Shown: positions 26,461 through 40,229, numbered from the stretch's first letter. The stretch is DNA of 64,000 bases from Bombus terrestris (GCF_910591885.1 NC_063273.1:10292001-10356000); one strand, 5' to 3'. Notes: generated by a model not told the origin, from the letters alone. Made by a program: numbers and translations.

Positions 26461-26708
26461 CAAACTTCCTGTTAATTTAGTTATTAATTCGAAATTAATT
26501 AATTCGAAATTACAAATAGCAGTTCCCTTTAGTTTTAAATCTTTGGTTAATATTTCTTAACATTTCAAAATTCCTTCAAATTCCCAAACTTCCTGTTAAT
26601 TTAGTTATTAATTCGAAATTAGTTAATTCGAAATTACAAATAGCAGTTCCCTTTAGTTTTAAATCTTTGGCTTATATTTTTTAACATTTCAAAATTCCTT
26701 CAAATTCC
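26461..26708 (+). repeat. 124-base tandem duplication, two copies
   Basis: Positions 26461-26584 and 26585-26708 are nearly identical. Both begin CAAACTTCCTGTTAATTTAG and end TTCCTTCAAATTCC. Differences are few, for example AATTAATTAATTCG against AATTAGTTAATTCG, and TTGGTTAATATTTC against TTGGCTTATATTTT. This suggests a fairly recent duplication. It lies directly next to the Tc1-like end. Confidence 0.92.
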
Positions 26709-26709
26709 C

Positions 26710-29700
26710 AAATATTATGTAACACGCAGTACTTCCAAATTTTCAAGCAAAAATATTTCCGCGTGAATTTACAGATCAATTACTCACACGGGTTTCCAAT
26801 TTTTCAACATCTTACACAACCTATACGTGCTCCTTTACTTGCCAGTTTCGTAGCACGACCTCACACGACCCGATTTTTCCTGGTCAAAACACAAAGTCAG
26901 GCCGGAACAACGTCCATGCCAGGACACTCGAGTCTACTTCGCATGTTAATATAATGTTTTAGGTGGCCGTAGCCGTGTCGACAAGTCGGGGATACTCCTC
27001 CGTATCCCAAACGTTGCCCCTTACAAGGCAGACGGGTAGATAATCGCGGCATTGTCTTACATCGGCGCTTGTATTATACGCGTCGGGAATCTGTGCACAC
27101 GCTGTTGCACACGCACGCGCTGCAGAAGTGCAACACGCGTTTTGCATTGCGCGCTAGTACCGCGACTCTTATTTCATCCGGACGACGATCAGCCGCAAAC
27201 GAACTGACGAAAGTAATCACCCGTCCGCCGTAGAGTTCTCCTCAGCACGAATTCCTTTCTCATTGTTTGCATCTGCAGGTCAGTTCACCTAGTGTCCTCC
27301 GGACGGTTACTTGGAGTCGATCACGAATTGTAGTAATCGATAGAGGAACAGGGCTCTTTGTAAGTTTCAATGGATCGCTGTTGCGAAAACTCTCTAGTCA
27401 TGAAGAAATCATTACTAAGATAGGAGCTCCTTAGAAGCCAATTTCATTAACTCTAGCTTTTATTAATTTCTTAATTTCATAGCATAGGTATATAATTAAT
27501 ATTCAGTCCTTGGGAAACAAACGACATATTTCGATAATAAAATGTCAGAAATAATAAAAAATAGCAAAAAGTCCACTGTACTTGGTACATAACCAGAGAA
27601 TTGCGTGTGATATTTCTTTCCTACTATATATCACATCAAATTTTGTAAAAATCTTATCAACAGTCCTTCAAGGAATAAAACCAAAATTTACGCATGTTTA
27701 ATATGTTCCAGCAGAAATTTATCGTGAATCATCTTTACCACGAGTAGCAATCACAAATTAATCGTTAAAATCACTCTCACACTCTCACCATCCTACCAAC
27801 AATTTCTTAAAAATCAAAACCAAACTTCCGACATCTTCTACTCAAAGCTGTCTCATAATAACAGGTTTCATATTTTTGAAAACATTGGTAATCACTATCG
27901 CATAGCTTATGCAGTAGCAACCGCCAAATCAATCGGTAAAAACGCTTTCAGAACTGAGCTGAATTATTCGGGACCGCGACGCAGCAACGTCAAAGAATCT
28001 GACAATTTTGCCCATTATTTTAACAGCCGGTGATGCACGTTCGAGAGCGTGTTTCGGCCGGTGGATCAAGGGGGTAAATATTGCAGTATGCACTCAGCGC
28101 GGAGACAGGATACACAGCGAAGCCGAAACCACCCCCGCCGGTATCTGGTGGCGGCTAGCGTCTATGTATTAGCGTCCGCATATATTATTTCGCGGGATAG
28201 CTGGCGTGCATGCTGCGCATAACCGAGCGTTCCGCTGTTTCACCGTTGTTCGTGCATCGCTCTCTCACGTGATACCGGAATACGTGGCACGCGCAGGTAC
28301 CAGTTCACCTGGAACGGGACTTCCAGCGGATATCAGCGTGTGTACGCTCCAGATAATGGCAGCCGCAAGTTTTCCACAGATACATACGTATCGAACCAGC
28401 TTGAAAATCTAAGCGATCATGAGCGATGGTTCAAGGGCGAGGCAAGTTGCGGTTTAACGAGAATAGAAAGGGGTGAAATGTTCGGTTCGAGCGATTCGAA
28501 TTTGCGATGCTTGCTTGAAATTCGTACTTCGAATGGTTAAATGGTCGACTGTAAGTTTGATTGGCACCTGGGGTAGTTTTGGTACGATGGGAATGAATTT
28601 GGAACTTGTTACTGGTGTTATAGATTGCCTGGATATTAGAACAGAAATTCAAATTCAAAATTGAGCAACTGATAAAAATGATATATAGGAATGTTATTCT
28701 ATTTGATTCTTTAATGAGGCAAGTATTTTATTGAAAAAACTCACAATCTATAAATGGAAGGTTACAACGTTCATGGAATAATCGCAAAAATCGACAGAAG
28801 AGTCGATGTTTTCACAAAAGAAGTACCAAAATCCTCAACTGGAAGTTCGTAATCTGCATTGAATATTAAAATTCTATAGAAAACTAGATATTCTTCTGAA
28901 AGTATCAGAATTCGTAACTCGAAATTCATAGTACACATTGGATACAAAAATTGCATGAAAAATGAGAAATTTAGCGCGCACTATACTCCAAGACTTCTTT
29001 ATCGAAACTGCAAAATTTTAATTTCGAGGTTCAACGCGTGCCAACATCGCATGTTTCTCTTAGAAAATTTCGGCAGAGAATCGCAACATCTCGTCCAAGA
29101 CGGATAGTAGTCGTGAAGAGGAAACAACGGCGAATCCGACGGAAGGATGATCGCGCTTTTACGAAAGTCGCGGTTACTCCAGGAGAAAGCGTCATAAATA
29201 ACAGGCGAACTTTGGATCTGCTGTTGTTTTCTCTTTTCGACGCCCTGCGCACCTCTTGCCATCTCGTCCCCTCCCACTTTTTTGCTGAATGCTTTCTCGG
29301 TCCACGGATATCGGCCTGGCTCCGCAACCCGTGGCGTTTCGGGGGTGTAACTCGGTCTACGGCGTCGCGAGACACAAGTAAAAACCAGCCACGAATAAGG
29401 GGGTCGACGGTGCGAGTTACATTCATAAATAACGGGACACGTGACAAGCGAGCCGCCGTATTACCGTGTCTCGTGCGTGCTCGCGCGGCTCGAGCCCCCG
29501 AGCTCGCGTGCACGGTACCCGTGGGATGTTTCTGACAGAAAACCTTGTCCTCGTTTTGTCGAAAATTCGGCGACGATATTTCAGATATTCGCCGTGTGAC
29601 ACGTGCTCCTCCTCTGTTTTTCCGACACGTGGGGTTGTACCGTGGGACACGGTGCAGGTGCGTACAGACGTGGAAATATCATGGTTTCGTCTATCCGTAT

Positions 29701-30370
29701 CTTACGTTAAAATGCGACAATGTAAAATTGTCAGGATGCAACTGTCAAAATATTCTGCACGTACGTTTTTGATATCTCTAAATCCATTTAAAAATAGATT
29801 GAATGTTTTAGATTTGCAAACACGCGGAACTTAAATCGGTCAACTTTACGTTTCAGACCCTTTGCAATTTCAATTTTTCCAGATATACGATTCGTGTGCA
29901 ACTTCTATAAAACGGAAATAATTTACATTGACCAACGGTAACGTGCAAGGAAATACCATACATAAAATCATAAATTTCAAGGTAAATTTTACTACATAAT
30001 ATTTGTAGCATCTTCTCTTTTCATCCAATTTATGGAGTCTTTTAATGTTTCTGCCGATCGGTTCAATATAGATTCCTTCGATAAAACAAAAATCGAGTAT
30101 TACCGACAACATCTCTAAAATACGTTGAATCTGCGGTTGCCCCGTATCGTCTGAGAAACTTCAACGCGAAATTCGCAGGTATGTCCGCAAGAGCACCGCA
30201 GAGAAGTTCGCGAAATACGCGCGGGCGAAGGGGATTGGTGGTCAGTCGTAGCGGGCCGGGGTTTAATCCCTTATCCCTTTAAGCGTTGTGTATTATCCTC
30301 GTAAAAACTAATACAGAAGCGACGTTGGTCCGGCTCCGCCTAAAGCCTGCTCTCTCTCCCCGAGCGAGGG
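26710..30370. other. Intron stretch, no gene seen
   Basis: AT-rich at 27420-27900, 28640-29000 and 29700-30120. GC-richer blocks lie at 26900-27320, 28000-28400 and 29030-29680. In the last of these, frames of 160-165 codons are open on both strands and are unrecognised. No exon is supported. Confidence 0.55.
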
Positions 30371-30373
30371 ACG

Positions 30374-30485
30374 CATAAAAAAGAGGGAAAAACGAGAGGA
30401 GAAAGGAAAGGGGGCGGTAGAAAGAGAAAACGGGGAAAAAGGAAAGGAAAAAAGAAGTAGACGAGTCCGAAGAGTGGAAAGAGGG
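30374..30485 (+). repeat. Polypurine (A/G-rich) tract
   Basis: About 110 bases that are almost all A and G (GAGGGAAAAACGAGAGG, GGAAAGGAAAAAAG). The minus frames through it read as Phe/Leu/Pro/Ser strings for that reason. Confidence 0.8.
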
Positions 30486-31001
30486 GCCGGCAACGTCGGC
30501 CCCAGGGGCTCGAAAATACGTCGGCCTCGCCTCGCTTTAGCTGGCGAGACGAAGATGCGATACTGGCCAGGAAAGAGAGAGTTTTACGCACAAGAGGGGC
30601 GATATATCACCGGGCGACGAAACAACCAACCCCCGACGAGAGTTGCATTTGCATCAACGGACTCGACGTTCTCCCACAAACACGACGACGTGAACCAAAC
30701 AGAGAGAGACACACGTACGAAAACGATGTTGCACACACATATTCATTGAAGCAACCGATCGGCACCTTTTCCAACCCCTTATGCACCCCCTGAAGCTGGC
30801 GGCGTACAGAGGCGCAAACGCCATCCTTTTCCCTAACCCCAAGGTCTGATTTACATTTTCTTTCCTGGCGCAAAGTCTCGTTCCACTCGATAAGAGGAAA
30901 CGCCTCGATCCGACGGTATTTCAACCCTTGCGAAGGAAAGATTTCCAAGGCTCGGTTACTCTAAGGTTCTCGCGAAGGGAGAGCTCGGTTGAAGGAAGAA
31001 T

Positions 31002-31005
<4 letters not shown>

Positions 31006-31041
<36 letters not shown>
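31006..31041 (+). repeat. (AG)18 microsatellite
   Basis: An uninterrupted AG dinucleotide run of 36 bases. Long GAGA runs are bound by GAGA factor in insects, but no such role is shown here. Confidence 0.97.
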
Positions 31042-31043
<2 letters not shown>

Positions 31044-32060
31044 CGTTGGCCTACGGGGTGGATCGTGAGAGGCTTAATAAAGTGGAAAATGCGACAGTGG
31101 TGTCGTTGTCTTCTCTTTGATTCGGCAACGTGTTTGTAGACTGAGTAAAGCGTGTTTTTTGAGGGGGAAATGGAAAGAATATTCCAAGAGGAGCTTTATG
31201 TGTTTTAGATGTTTGCACATGGTAGATGTAATATTGTGTAGATATATTTTAAAGGAAAAAAAGGGCTGGTAATGATTAGTATCTTTCGAAGCAGTAAAGT
31301 TTCCAGACCGTTAGACGGAACTGTAATCTGTTTCGCGTCACGTTCGACAAGCATTTACGATTGCTGGGAGCGTCGTAAAGAACGGAATAATGGGCGACGC
31401 TTGACCGCATGATGGACCTGGTTGCACCACGTGAGATCTATACGCGGCTCGATCGTGGAAGAAACACGAAACGTAGCGAAGGAAAGAATAGAAGATCTAA
31501 TTTCCAAATCCTACATACGATCTTACTATCGATGAACATACATCGACATCATCGTTGATAAATATTCCAATATTCCAACAGTAAGTGAATTTTATCGAAG
31601 CGTTTGAACTAATGATGGATTAGTAACCAGAAAAAATCACGAGATTGTAAATCTGCATTAACTATTAAAAAACAGAGCAATAATATACTCGTATGTTACT
31701 TATTACTAGTAATTTAAATATCGCTCATCATTAACATCAATTGCCTTTTCATCATTTTTGGAAGTTTCGTGAGCAACTATATATACAAATTAAGTTTCAT
31801 CTGAGTCTCCTGTTAACAAGGGATTATCCAAACAAGAACTCAAAGAGGAACGCAAACGCAAAGCGATCTTGTGAATAAACGTGAACGTGGCAAAGGAAAT
31901 CAGGAATACGATTTCTAGAGCGACATATAGCTGGGACAAGGTGTCACAGCGATAGGTTAGCCGAGGCGAAGCACAGGATAAAAGCTTCGCCCATACTTTG
32001 AAGATCAGAGGCCTGGCACGAGGCTCTCCATTCTCTGTTCCATTCTGTTCTCCTTCTCCC
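31042..32060. other. Intron stretch, no gene seen
   Basis: AT-rich and plain. I see no coding segment or repeat. Confidence 0.6.
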
Positions 32061-32065
32061 TCTTC

Positions 32066-32085
32066 CTCTCTCTCTCTCTCTCTCT
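32066..32085 (+). repeat. (CT)n microsatellite in a pyrimidine-rich stretch
   Basis: A CT dinucleotide run within a broader C/T-rich stretch at about 32035-32120. Confidence 0.92.
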
Positions 32086-35000
32086 TACGCTCCCTCTGTC
32101 ACTGTCGCTCTCTTTCTCTCTGTTCGCTCGCGCCGTTTCCTTTCTCGGTTTACGCTCTATAAACGGAGGCAGCAGCAGAAGCGGCGCCGTTACACGATCA
32201 CTGAATCGTTGTTGGTGATAGATAGCGCAGCTGTTGCGCGCGAGATCACACGATCTCGAAATAGTTTGCAACAATACGCGGCCCCGGGGTTGCCCGCGGC
32301 CGAACACGTCGATTTAACGAACCACCAGCCGCTTCCTAACACCTAAAGGTCGATACCTGACCGCCATCAGGTCCGGCTTTATCTTTAGTCGACCGAGAAT
32401 TATTGTCGAGCATCATACTCTTTGTCTGCTAATGTAAATCCTATTGATAACTGAGTTGAGATGCTTTACATTTATGCTATTTAAATATAGAACAATAGAT
32501 CTTACATTGGAATTTGATGTCTAGGAATGATTTTTGAGTGCAAGATAGCAGAAAGAAACATTTTTTTGTCCAATAAATGTATATCGAATTTCATTTCGTT
32601 TTCTAGCGGCAAAGCTTTAATGTTTTGGACGTTTGAAATCATCGATGATTTTCTTTAATGTTGTGATACTTCGTGTAGTATAGTGCATTCATCGTTGTTG
32701 ATCTATAATTATAAAACGATTAGTAAGACGTGAGTTGGTTCTCGTCATGGAAAAGTTGGGAATAACTTGCAGATGGATTGAGTTGTACTACTTACAACAA
32801 GTAGAAAGATATCTTACATATAATTAGTACTTATTAGTGTGAAATCGAGGTCCTTTTGATATATACCGATGTGTTATACATGTAAGAGGATATAATGAGA
32901 ATGTTCTTGCACAGAAATACCGAGGTGCCTTTCCATTGAATATTCATCGTAATGAAATATATGTAAATTAGTACAATATGCAATTAGTTGAATACAGTAA
33001 ACGGTCGATTACCAGAAACAATACGGGACTTGTTGCACCCCTGATCAATTGCAACTATGAATTAATGAAAATACGATTAAACAAGTCTGTAAACGTAACA
33101 GAAATTTCAAAAATAATTACAAAACATCAATACTTAAAACTGAAAAATTTCTAAACTTTGTTATTGCAATTATTTGTGATTTTAAAATTCCAAGATTCTA
33201 AATCCTATTCGAGAACGAGACGGTTCCAAGAAGCGTTTGCAAATTATTGGCTGAGAAATTACGCTGCTTGTTGCACCAGAATAGATAAAGTATCAATTTC
33301 AATGGGACAAAGGAATTTCTATATAAATGGCGAATAATTGAAAGACAGTTCGCTGGCACCGGAGACAGCCCTAAATAGAAACGCGCGAAAGTGCGTTTAA
33401 GAGGTGGACGATTAGTCTGATTCATCGCCGGACGACTCTCGGCCGAAGTTAAAATTTATACCATCTGTTTAGTCTGCGAGGCGATCTCTTTTTTCGCCTC
33501 CCGGTACCCTAACCCCTCCCCCGTCTAATCCTATGGCTGATTCGCAGGAAAATTTACTGGCGTACGAACTTGACTTTCTATTTGGAAATCTGCCTCGAAA
33601 TCACCGAAAGAAAAACCGTGGCGATCTCGCGACAGCTAAATATCTAAGAAGAGAAAAATATTCTTCTTATTCAATTTACTTTTACTGCGAATTTTTATGT
33701 AAATGAAAGAAATGGGATCCGAGAAAACATTTGCTTCTTCCATTCAATATTATAAAGAATGCTATACTTTCGAAGCTTCATATATTTTTACATATACCAG
33801 GCATTTTTATATCTTTGAATTTCTCACAAATGCAGAAATAGCCGTAATCTAATAATTAATACCATTTGCACTTTAGTCAGGTTACAAATCAACACTATGT
33901 CGGCTAGTTTCGAGCACAACTTTTACGTCAAAAATTCGCATAACATTTCTTTTTAACATATTCATAAAAAAATTCAATGGTTTCATTCATTTGACAAATA
34001 GAAAGGTAGAAATAACAAATAATTTAAGAGATGCCTAAATATATAAATAAATATATATACAGCACTGATTGTTAACACTTACATCGCCCTAGTGTAGCTG
34101 CACCAGAACTCGTGCAGTTAGAATAATACTTAAATAAGCTTTGACGAGACGTCACGACATAAAAAGGAAGCAGAGATTCAGTATACAAGGGAACGTTATC
34201 AAAGATTAGGTCCAAACGGGCGATGAATTTGAGTAATTGGCAAAATACGCGACGACGGCGGAGAGAAGAGGATGAGAAGTTACGGCCACTCGTTTGCTCC
34301 CCCGCGCCGTTATTACGTTATGAGAGATAGGGCGTATTATAAGGAAGACCGGTAGCCGGTGGGACCAACGAGTTTACGGTTTAGGAAAGGCGAAAGGGCG
34401 AGAGAGCAGAACGCAAGAGGCAAAGAGAGGAGGCAGTCGCTAGCTACCGTATAATTACACGAACGCCCCTTCCGGAGATGACGCGTTATTGCCCCGGGGC
34501 GACTTCCTCATGCGGCCCAAGCCGAAATCCTCAGGACCCTTCCAGGAGGAGGAGGAGGAGGACCCAAGGGGGATAGAGGGGATAGCGTAATCGCCTCGTT
34601 ATGCCGGCTCTTGACACGTTTCGGGGATTTATAGAAAAACGGGCACGAAAATCGTCCGGGACCAGGCATTAACTACCGTTTGCCACATGAAAATTGCTTC
34701 TTTCTTCGTTTGCCCGAATTCCTCCCAACGTAATCGTTTTCTGGAATTGTTGCCTTTATGGTAGGTATATTTCATATGTTGCTGATCCATGGCTATGTGC
34801 ATTCTTCTATATTAAATTCTGTATTTCGTCTAGCTATTTTGAGAGACGATGCTTAACGTTACATTGATCGTTTGCACTTAGGTTACGCTTACTCTGTGAT
34901 TCTCCATAAATAAACAAATCCAAATAATTGTAAAATGTTTTGGTAATATTAATGTAAAATTTCTATAATTCTTCAAAAGTACGAATAAACACTTCTTAAG

Positions 35001-35370
35001 GTAAAGATAAAAAGAATTCTACCTTTTCTACAACGACTAATGGTCAAACATTTTCTTTCATAGACATTGTGACTTTAATTGAAAATAGGGTTGAGCCATT
35101 GTTAAAAATGGGAATTCCTATTCACCGCGAGGTTTAATTTCCCGAAATTTTCCGAAACCCGAAATGGACAGATGAGCAATGGAAAGAATTAATGCGATCG
35201 TTTTTCAATCCGGAACGTATTAAATTGTATGATTTGTATAAAGTAATATATGAAGGAATAATCCGGTCGTTCGCGAACCGACGACGATCTACATTCTCGA
35301 GTCGCACCTTCTATGCCCATTCTTTGAACGAGTCCCTTCAGGCTATATTGCTTCGCCTAGTTTCTTCGTG
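32086..35370. other. Intron stretch, no gene seen
   Basis: GC-rich at 32130-32350 and 34200-34680, otherwise AT-rich, most strongly at 32430-33200 and 33650-34080. A short (AGG)n run sits at 34544-34562. No exon is supported. Confidence 0.55.
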
Positions 35371-35375
35371 CCATC

Positions 35376-35401
35376 CTCTCTCTCTCTCTCTCTCTCTCTC
35401 T
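35376..35401 (+). repeat. (CT)13 microsatellite
   Basis: An uninterrupted CT dinucleotide run. It falls inside a plus-strand frame (35192-35716) that is open only because CT repeats and their surroundings lack stops. Confidence 0.95.
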
Positions 35402-36636
35402 TCTCGCTTTCTCTCCACCTGGTCCCAGCGTGTGATAAATGGCCTTGTTCCATCCACCCTCGTCCTCCGTCCTTCGAGAAGGTCTTATCAACTTAGACGC
35501 GCACCGACTCTCGCCGTTCTCTCCGCCATCCCCGCAGTGGCCACACACGCAGAAACCCCATTTCACTCTGAAAATTCGCTTCCATCTCATTCGAACCGTC
35601 TCTGGTATCGGTTAGAATTCCTAGCTTCCTATTGTAGTAGTTTCCTTCCATCGTTTTCAATTCGTGAATCGAGAAGGTATCTACAAAGGTTAATATTTCG
35701 GCATTTGGAATCTTAATAAAGAAGGGCGAGACAAATTTTAGACGTCTTGGAAATTCCTACAAAGAAGATATTTTAATGCATAGTGGGATGCGAGGTGAAT
35801 TGTGCAGTTTTATATTTTTTTGAACATGAACACGAAGAAATAGAATTTAAGTAAATATGTTCCCGCCAGAATTAGGATGTTACCAGATATTGTAATCGAA
35901 CACCTTAGTTTGGATACGATACATATATCTGTATACTAAATGCATTTTGTATATTTTCGTGTCCTTAGTTCAAGAGAGATAAGAACTCTCTATCTTTGTA
36001 TTCTATCAAAAATCACTCAAATTCTTGAAAACGGATCATAGTGAATCTATAAAATTACTATAACGACTTCCGAATTAGCTCTCTTGGCTACGTTCAGAGA
36101 TTAACTATTAAATTCCCCCATAAATACGTAAATATCCGTAGTCTACTAATTATCGAAACTATAAAGATCTTTATTTCCTCGTTTCTCATTGCCATTTCGC
36201 CGAGCAAAATCGGAGCCACGAAGCAGAGACCATACAGGAGACCTCGTTACGATATGACGTCTTCTTTTTCTCGTTTTCGCTGGAGCAGGATATCCCAGTG
36301 AGCTATACTATCGTAATGTCCGTGCTGAATCCGTAGTCCCGCAGGCGGGGGTGCAGGGATGGGGATCGCGACCAGGACAGCGGCGAGGGAGGAAAGAAAT
36401 GGCCCCCGGAGGAGTAATAGAGGCTACCTAATAGCTCACGGAATTACCCCTGAAACACCTTTTTAATGAACTATTGCTACGGGAAATGAAAGTAGGGGAG
36501 ACGACAAGCCTCCTCCCTTCGTTCACAGTTGAAAACTTTTTTTTCAGACTAACTCGCGGATCTCTATTATTCTTTGTAATTGACCATCCCCTTGTGTTGA
36601 TCGACAAAAATTGCCGCATTCAAGAGAAACGAGGGG

Positions 36637-36640
<4 letters not shown>
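35402..36640. other. Intron stretch, no gene seen
   Basis: Balanced to about 35600, then AT-rich, with a G-rich patch at 36335-36420. No coding exon is supported. Confidence 0.55.

Positions 36641-36667
<27 letters not shown>
36641..36667 (+). repeat. (GA)13 microsatellite
   Basis: An uninterrupted GA dinucleotide run, preceded by GAGGGGGAGG. Confidence 0.95.
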
Positions 36668-37650
36668 GAGTAAAGAGTGACATAGAAAGACGTTCCCTAT
36701 CGCTCATAATAATTTCCACCGTACAACTAAACACATAAATAATCTTCTAATTAAGAAGCAGTCGAAGAATTCCGCTTTACAAAATATTTTCGCGGATGGT
36801 TTCGGAATTCGTGGGCCTAAAGAAACGTGAGGAATTCCCAGACAGAGGAAAGACGCGGTCCGACGTATCTATCCACGGAATCGCGAATAAATTCGACAGG
36901 GAAGAGTGGGGGATCGAGAATGAAGAAACGCAGGAAAAAAATCCTCGCGTGGACGGGGGCAAGCTGGGCGCAGCGAGAGATCGGTCGAAAACATTCCGGG
37001 GAATTAGACGCGGAGTCTCGGCAGGAGATAAAGAAGAAAGAAGAAAGAAATGGAAGAATATAGAAAAAGACGATAGAGAAAAGGGAGAGCCTCGAAACGA
37101 AGACGAGGAACAGGGCGATTTGTCAAAACGCGCCACGGCGCCCTCTCTTCGTTCCAACCCCTGGTCCATTTACTCTTTCCCTCTCATTGTTATGCTAAAC
37201 ACGATCATAGACGGCGGTATGGAGAACGAAAGTAGTCTAAAGACTCGAAATTCGTTTGTACGTGAACAGAAAATCGTGTTCACCGTTTACTCGTCAGTGA
37301 CGATTCTCTTGAATCGTTGTTACAACGCTAGTAAAACGTTCCATCGCGTGTTTTCAATGATTCGTTTCGTCTCGAGGGAGAAACGACACCAAACACCGAA
37401 TGGTTTCGCTTGCATTTTGCAACGCGACGCCGTTGAACACTCGAAGGAAACGGACGTTAGTAAAGTTCGATGACGTCACAGAGGACACGGCGAACTACCC
37501 CCGTGGGAATCAAAACGTCGGCCACCTGACCCATTAAGGGGTGACTCGGCCTCACCGTGGTGGTTTCTGGTCAGCTAGGTAAGGGTTTGGATTATAGCTG
37601 TAGCCCGCGGTGTTTACGAGTCCACGAAGGCCGATTACAGTCCGCTCGTC
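36668..37650. other. Intron stretch containing the longest open frame of the window
   Basis: Plus frame 36796-37473 stays open for 225 codons. Its first half is Lys/Glu/Arg-rich because the DNA is purine-rich at 36820-37120; its second half is compositionally ordinary. I recognise no domain, and no Hth-like sequence. A perfect CRE-type palindrome TGACGTCA lies at 37471-37478, overlapping the end of the frame. It is not called as a gene. Confidence 0.45.
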
Positions 37651-40229
37651 CGGTTAGGTGATCGTTTTACGAGAAATAGGTTCGCCCCTTAAAGTCTTTA
37701 TGCCCCCACGGCCCACGAACGTGCTCTGAAAATGTAAAGTTTCACGGGACGGTTTCCAGGCGATTGGAATTTTCAAGCCAGTAAATGATTGAAAGATTGT
37801 AGGTTTAAATTCATCGTTTTCTAACCCCATAACGAACGGTATCGAACAACCATTGATATACATTCGCAACTATCCCCTGTTCAACGACATAGTATCAAAA
37901 CAACAATGTTTACTTGCTCACGCATGGTGAGGTTCACTGTGCGCTTAAAAATTAAAATCAAGAAAAAAGACGAAACTCATAAATTACGTAGGCATTAATG
38001 ACGAACTAAAATTCTATTGATATTTTCGAACTAATTGTCTGAACCTTACGTTATTCATTTTGTACATGTCGTTATTTCTTCTTGTACAATAATTTACGAG
38101 ATATAAGAATATTAGTAAATTATGAATTTTCCTTTCAAAATTTTACCGTTTGAATTTAAATACCACAATTAAATAACTTGTATATCAAATCAAATAATTT
38201 TATGTATGTATATAAAATTTGTAAAATGTACTTCTTAAACTACCAAACTTCTTAAATTACCAAACTTGTTATCGTTGTGTAAGAAAAATTTATTAATACC
38301 AATATCTTACGACTTATACAATTTCACTAATAACCTTAGTTCAATTGTGCAGAAAGGCCATAATCAGCAAATTGGAGTGGTAAAAGAGTATCAATATTAT
38401 ACTCTTGTTGTTAAATAGATGCCCTTCTATCAAAATACCTGTAATAACATGAATATGAAGGCCATTAACGTAATTCGATCGCCGAACGGTAGAATTGGGA
38501 AGATCGATTCGAGTGTTGAGGGTAAGAATCATTTCTCAAAGCCTTCGACTGTTATTTCGCTGCCACATCGAATTAGCCCTCGTTTCTTTGTTCTACTCCT
38601 CGTACGTAAGCAATACACTCTCTTGTCCCCGTCGATCGTTTTCCAACCCTCGGCCTTCTCTCTGGCAACCAGGCCCGATTTCATTTCTTTTACAAGCGCC
38701 GCGTCATCATTTTTCATAGACCCCGTCGCCGCTCGGTCTCGCCCTTCTTGAACGGGGGAGAGAGTTTTCACGATACTCCGGCACAGTCACCCTCGACACA
38801 TTTTGCACCGGCAACACGGTGCGAGTCAAGTCGAAGGGATAAGAAAGAAGAAGATGGTAATACCCTTATTCTTTGCCACCGTGAACCGCATTGGCACTTT
38901 TAAGCGACTCGACCAATAACGCTGCGTCATCGTTGCTAACGGGCTGAATCCGCCCGAGCTGATTTTCTGCTCGCGACGAAAGCTTATTGGTTCACTTTCG
39001 TAAAAAAGTTTTATCGATTGTGGAAAAAATATTCATATGGAAACGTGGGTGAACTTTCATCGTAGCGTAAAGGTATTTTCAGATGATCTATAGTCACTTA
39101 ACTGTTGTGTAATATCTGTGTATGAAATCAGTATGAACAACAGGAGTTGATGTGTTCATAGTACGTATCGCAAATTATTATAATGCGTTATCCTAACGTA
39201 TAAAGGACAGCTTTCCCGTTTTATTTGGAACCACGAATCAAAGTATGTGCACATTTTCGTAAATCGTTCTCACCAAGCGCAAAAAGATAACAAAGCTAAA
39301 TACAGTATCAATACGATACATATCATTGACGTTACTGGTCATCGACGACAATCGTGTTTCACGAAATTTTCGTGTCTTTCTTTAATGGCAACCGTATTTG
39401 TCGGGTTAAATCAGAAAGCATGAACTATAAAAAAAATCAGGAAACTTAGAAAATCTATAAGTTACGTGAATCCTGCCTGCCAAAAAATCTTTCTCAACCG
39501 AGCCATGTATTTAATATACCAAACAGCCATTTCAGTTTATCAAACCTTATTTCCCTCAAATCGTGTAGCAGCAACGGAGCGTGTAATGCTAGGTACCCAG
39601 CTCGCATGAAATATTTTCGGAGCAATCCAACAAATTCCTGATAAAATATTCAGCCAGTGACGGGGTAACGGCGGAATGGAAGAGGGAACGCGAGTGACGG
39701 CGAGGCGTGCATCAGCCGCGCTTCGCTCGCTTGGCCACCGACAGTCGTGAACTCGTAAACATGGAATGACGTGGAACAAGGACGCGAACATGACACCGAC
39801 GACAGGAGGAACGACGGGGCCCCGACGAAGAAGACGGCGACGACGAGCAAGTGATTTAGAATATTCGGTGGCGGATGTCAGCTATTGCTCGCCCACCGGG
39901 ACGTCATTATGTCATCATCATTCTCCTTCGCGCCGACCTATCCCGTTGACGGGAGGCGCGCGCCTGGACATCACTCACCCGGTCCAACGTGGCATCGGTG
40001 CCACGACGATGCCCGGGTCTTCACTTACCGACTCACTGTCGGACAAGGCTAAACAATATTTATCATGGTCCCGGGGCCCCTGGCCAAGCTGAATTGGAGT
40101 TCCGGTGCCACCCACGGCACCAAGCCCCGTAGACGTCATGGCCTTGTCTGCATAATCGTCTCCGAACGAGATTCGACCGCGTTCGTCGATTCCATCCGCT
40201 GATCGCGCACTGGGAAGCCTTTGACATAT
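37650..40229. other. Intron stretch, no gene seen
   Basis: Strongly AT-rich at 37960-38420 and 39000-39540. GC-richer at 38530-38990 and 39650-40200. The last block holds GACGTCATTATGTCATCATC near 39900. Frames here are short and unrecognised. Confidence 0.55.

Noticed and set aside
29031..29535. Overlapping 160- and 165-codon frames on opposite strands
   Set aside because: Both are rich in Arg, Thr and Ser from CpG-rich DNA. Mutual openness points to composition. No splice or start context stands out.
35192..35716. 174-codon plus-strand frame
   Set aside because: It passes through a (CT)n run that cannot contain stops and has no recognisable domain.
37981..38005. Minus-strand TTTTAG followed by codons reading FVINA, resembling the FINARRR start of the next hth exon
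   Set aside because: The codons continue as YVIYEF rather than RRRIVQP, and the exon should start with an extra G to complete the Trp codon. Chance similarity.
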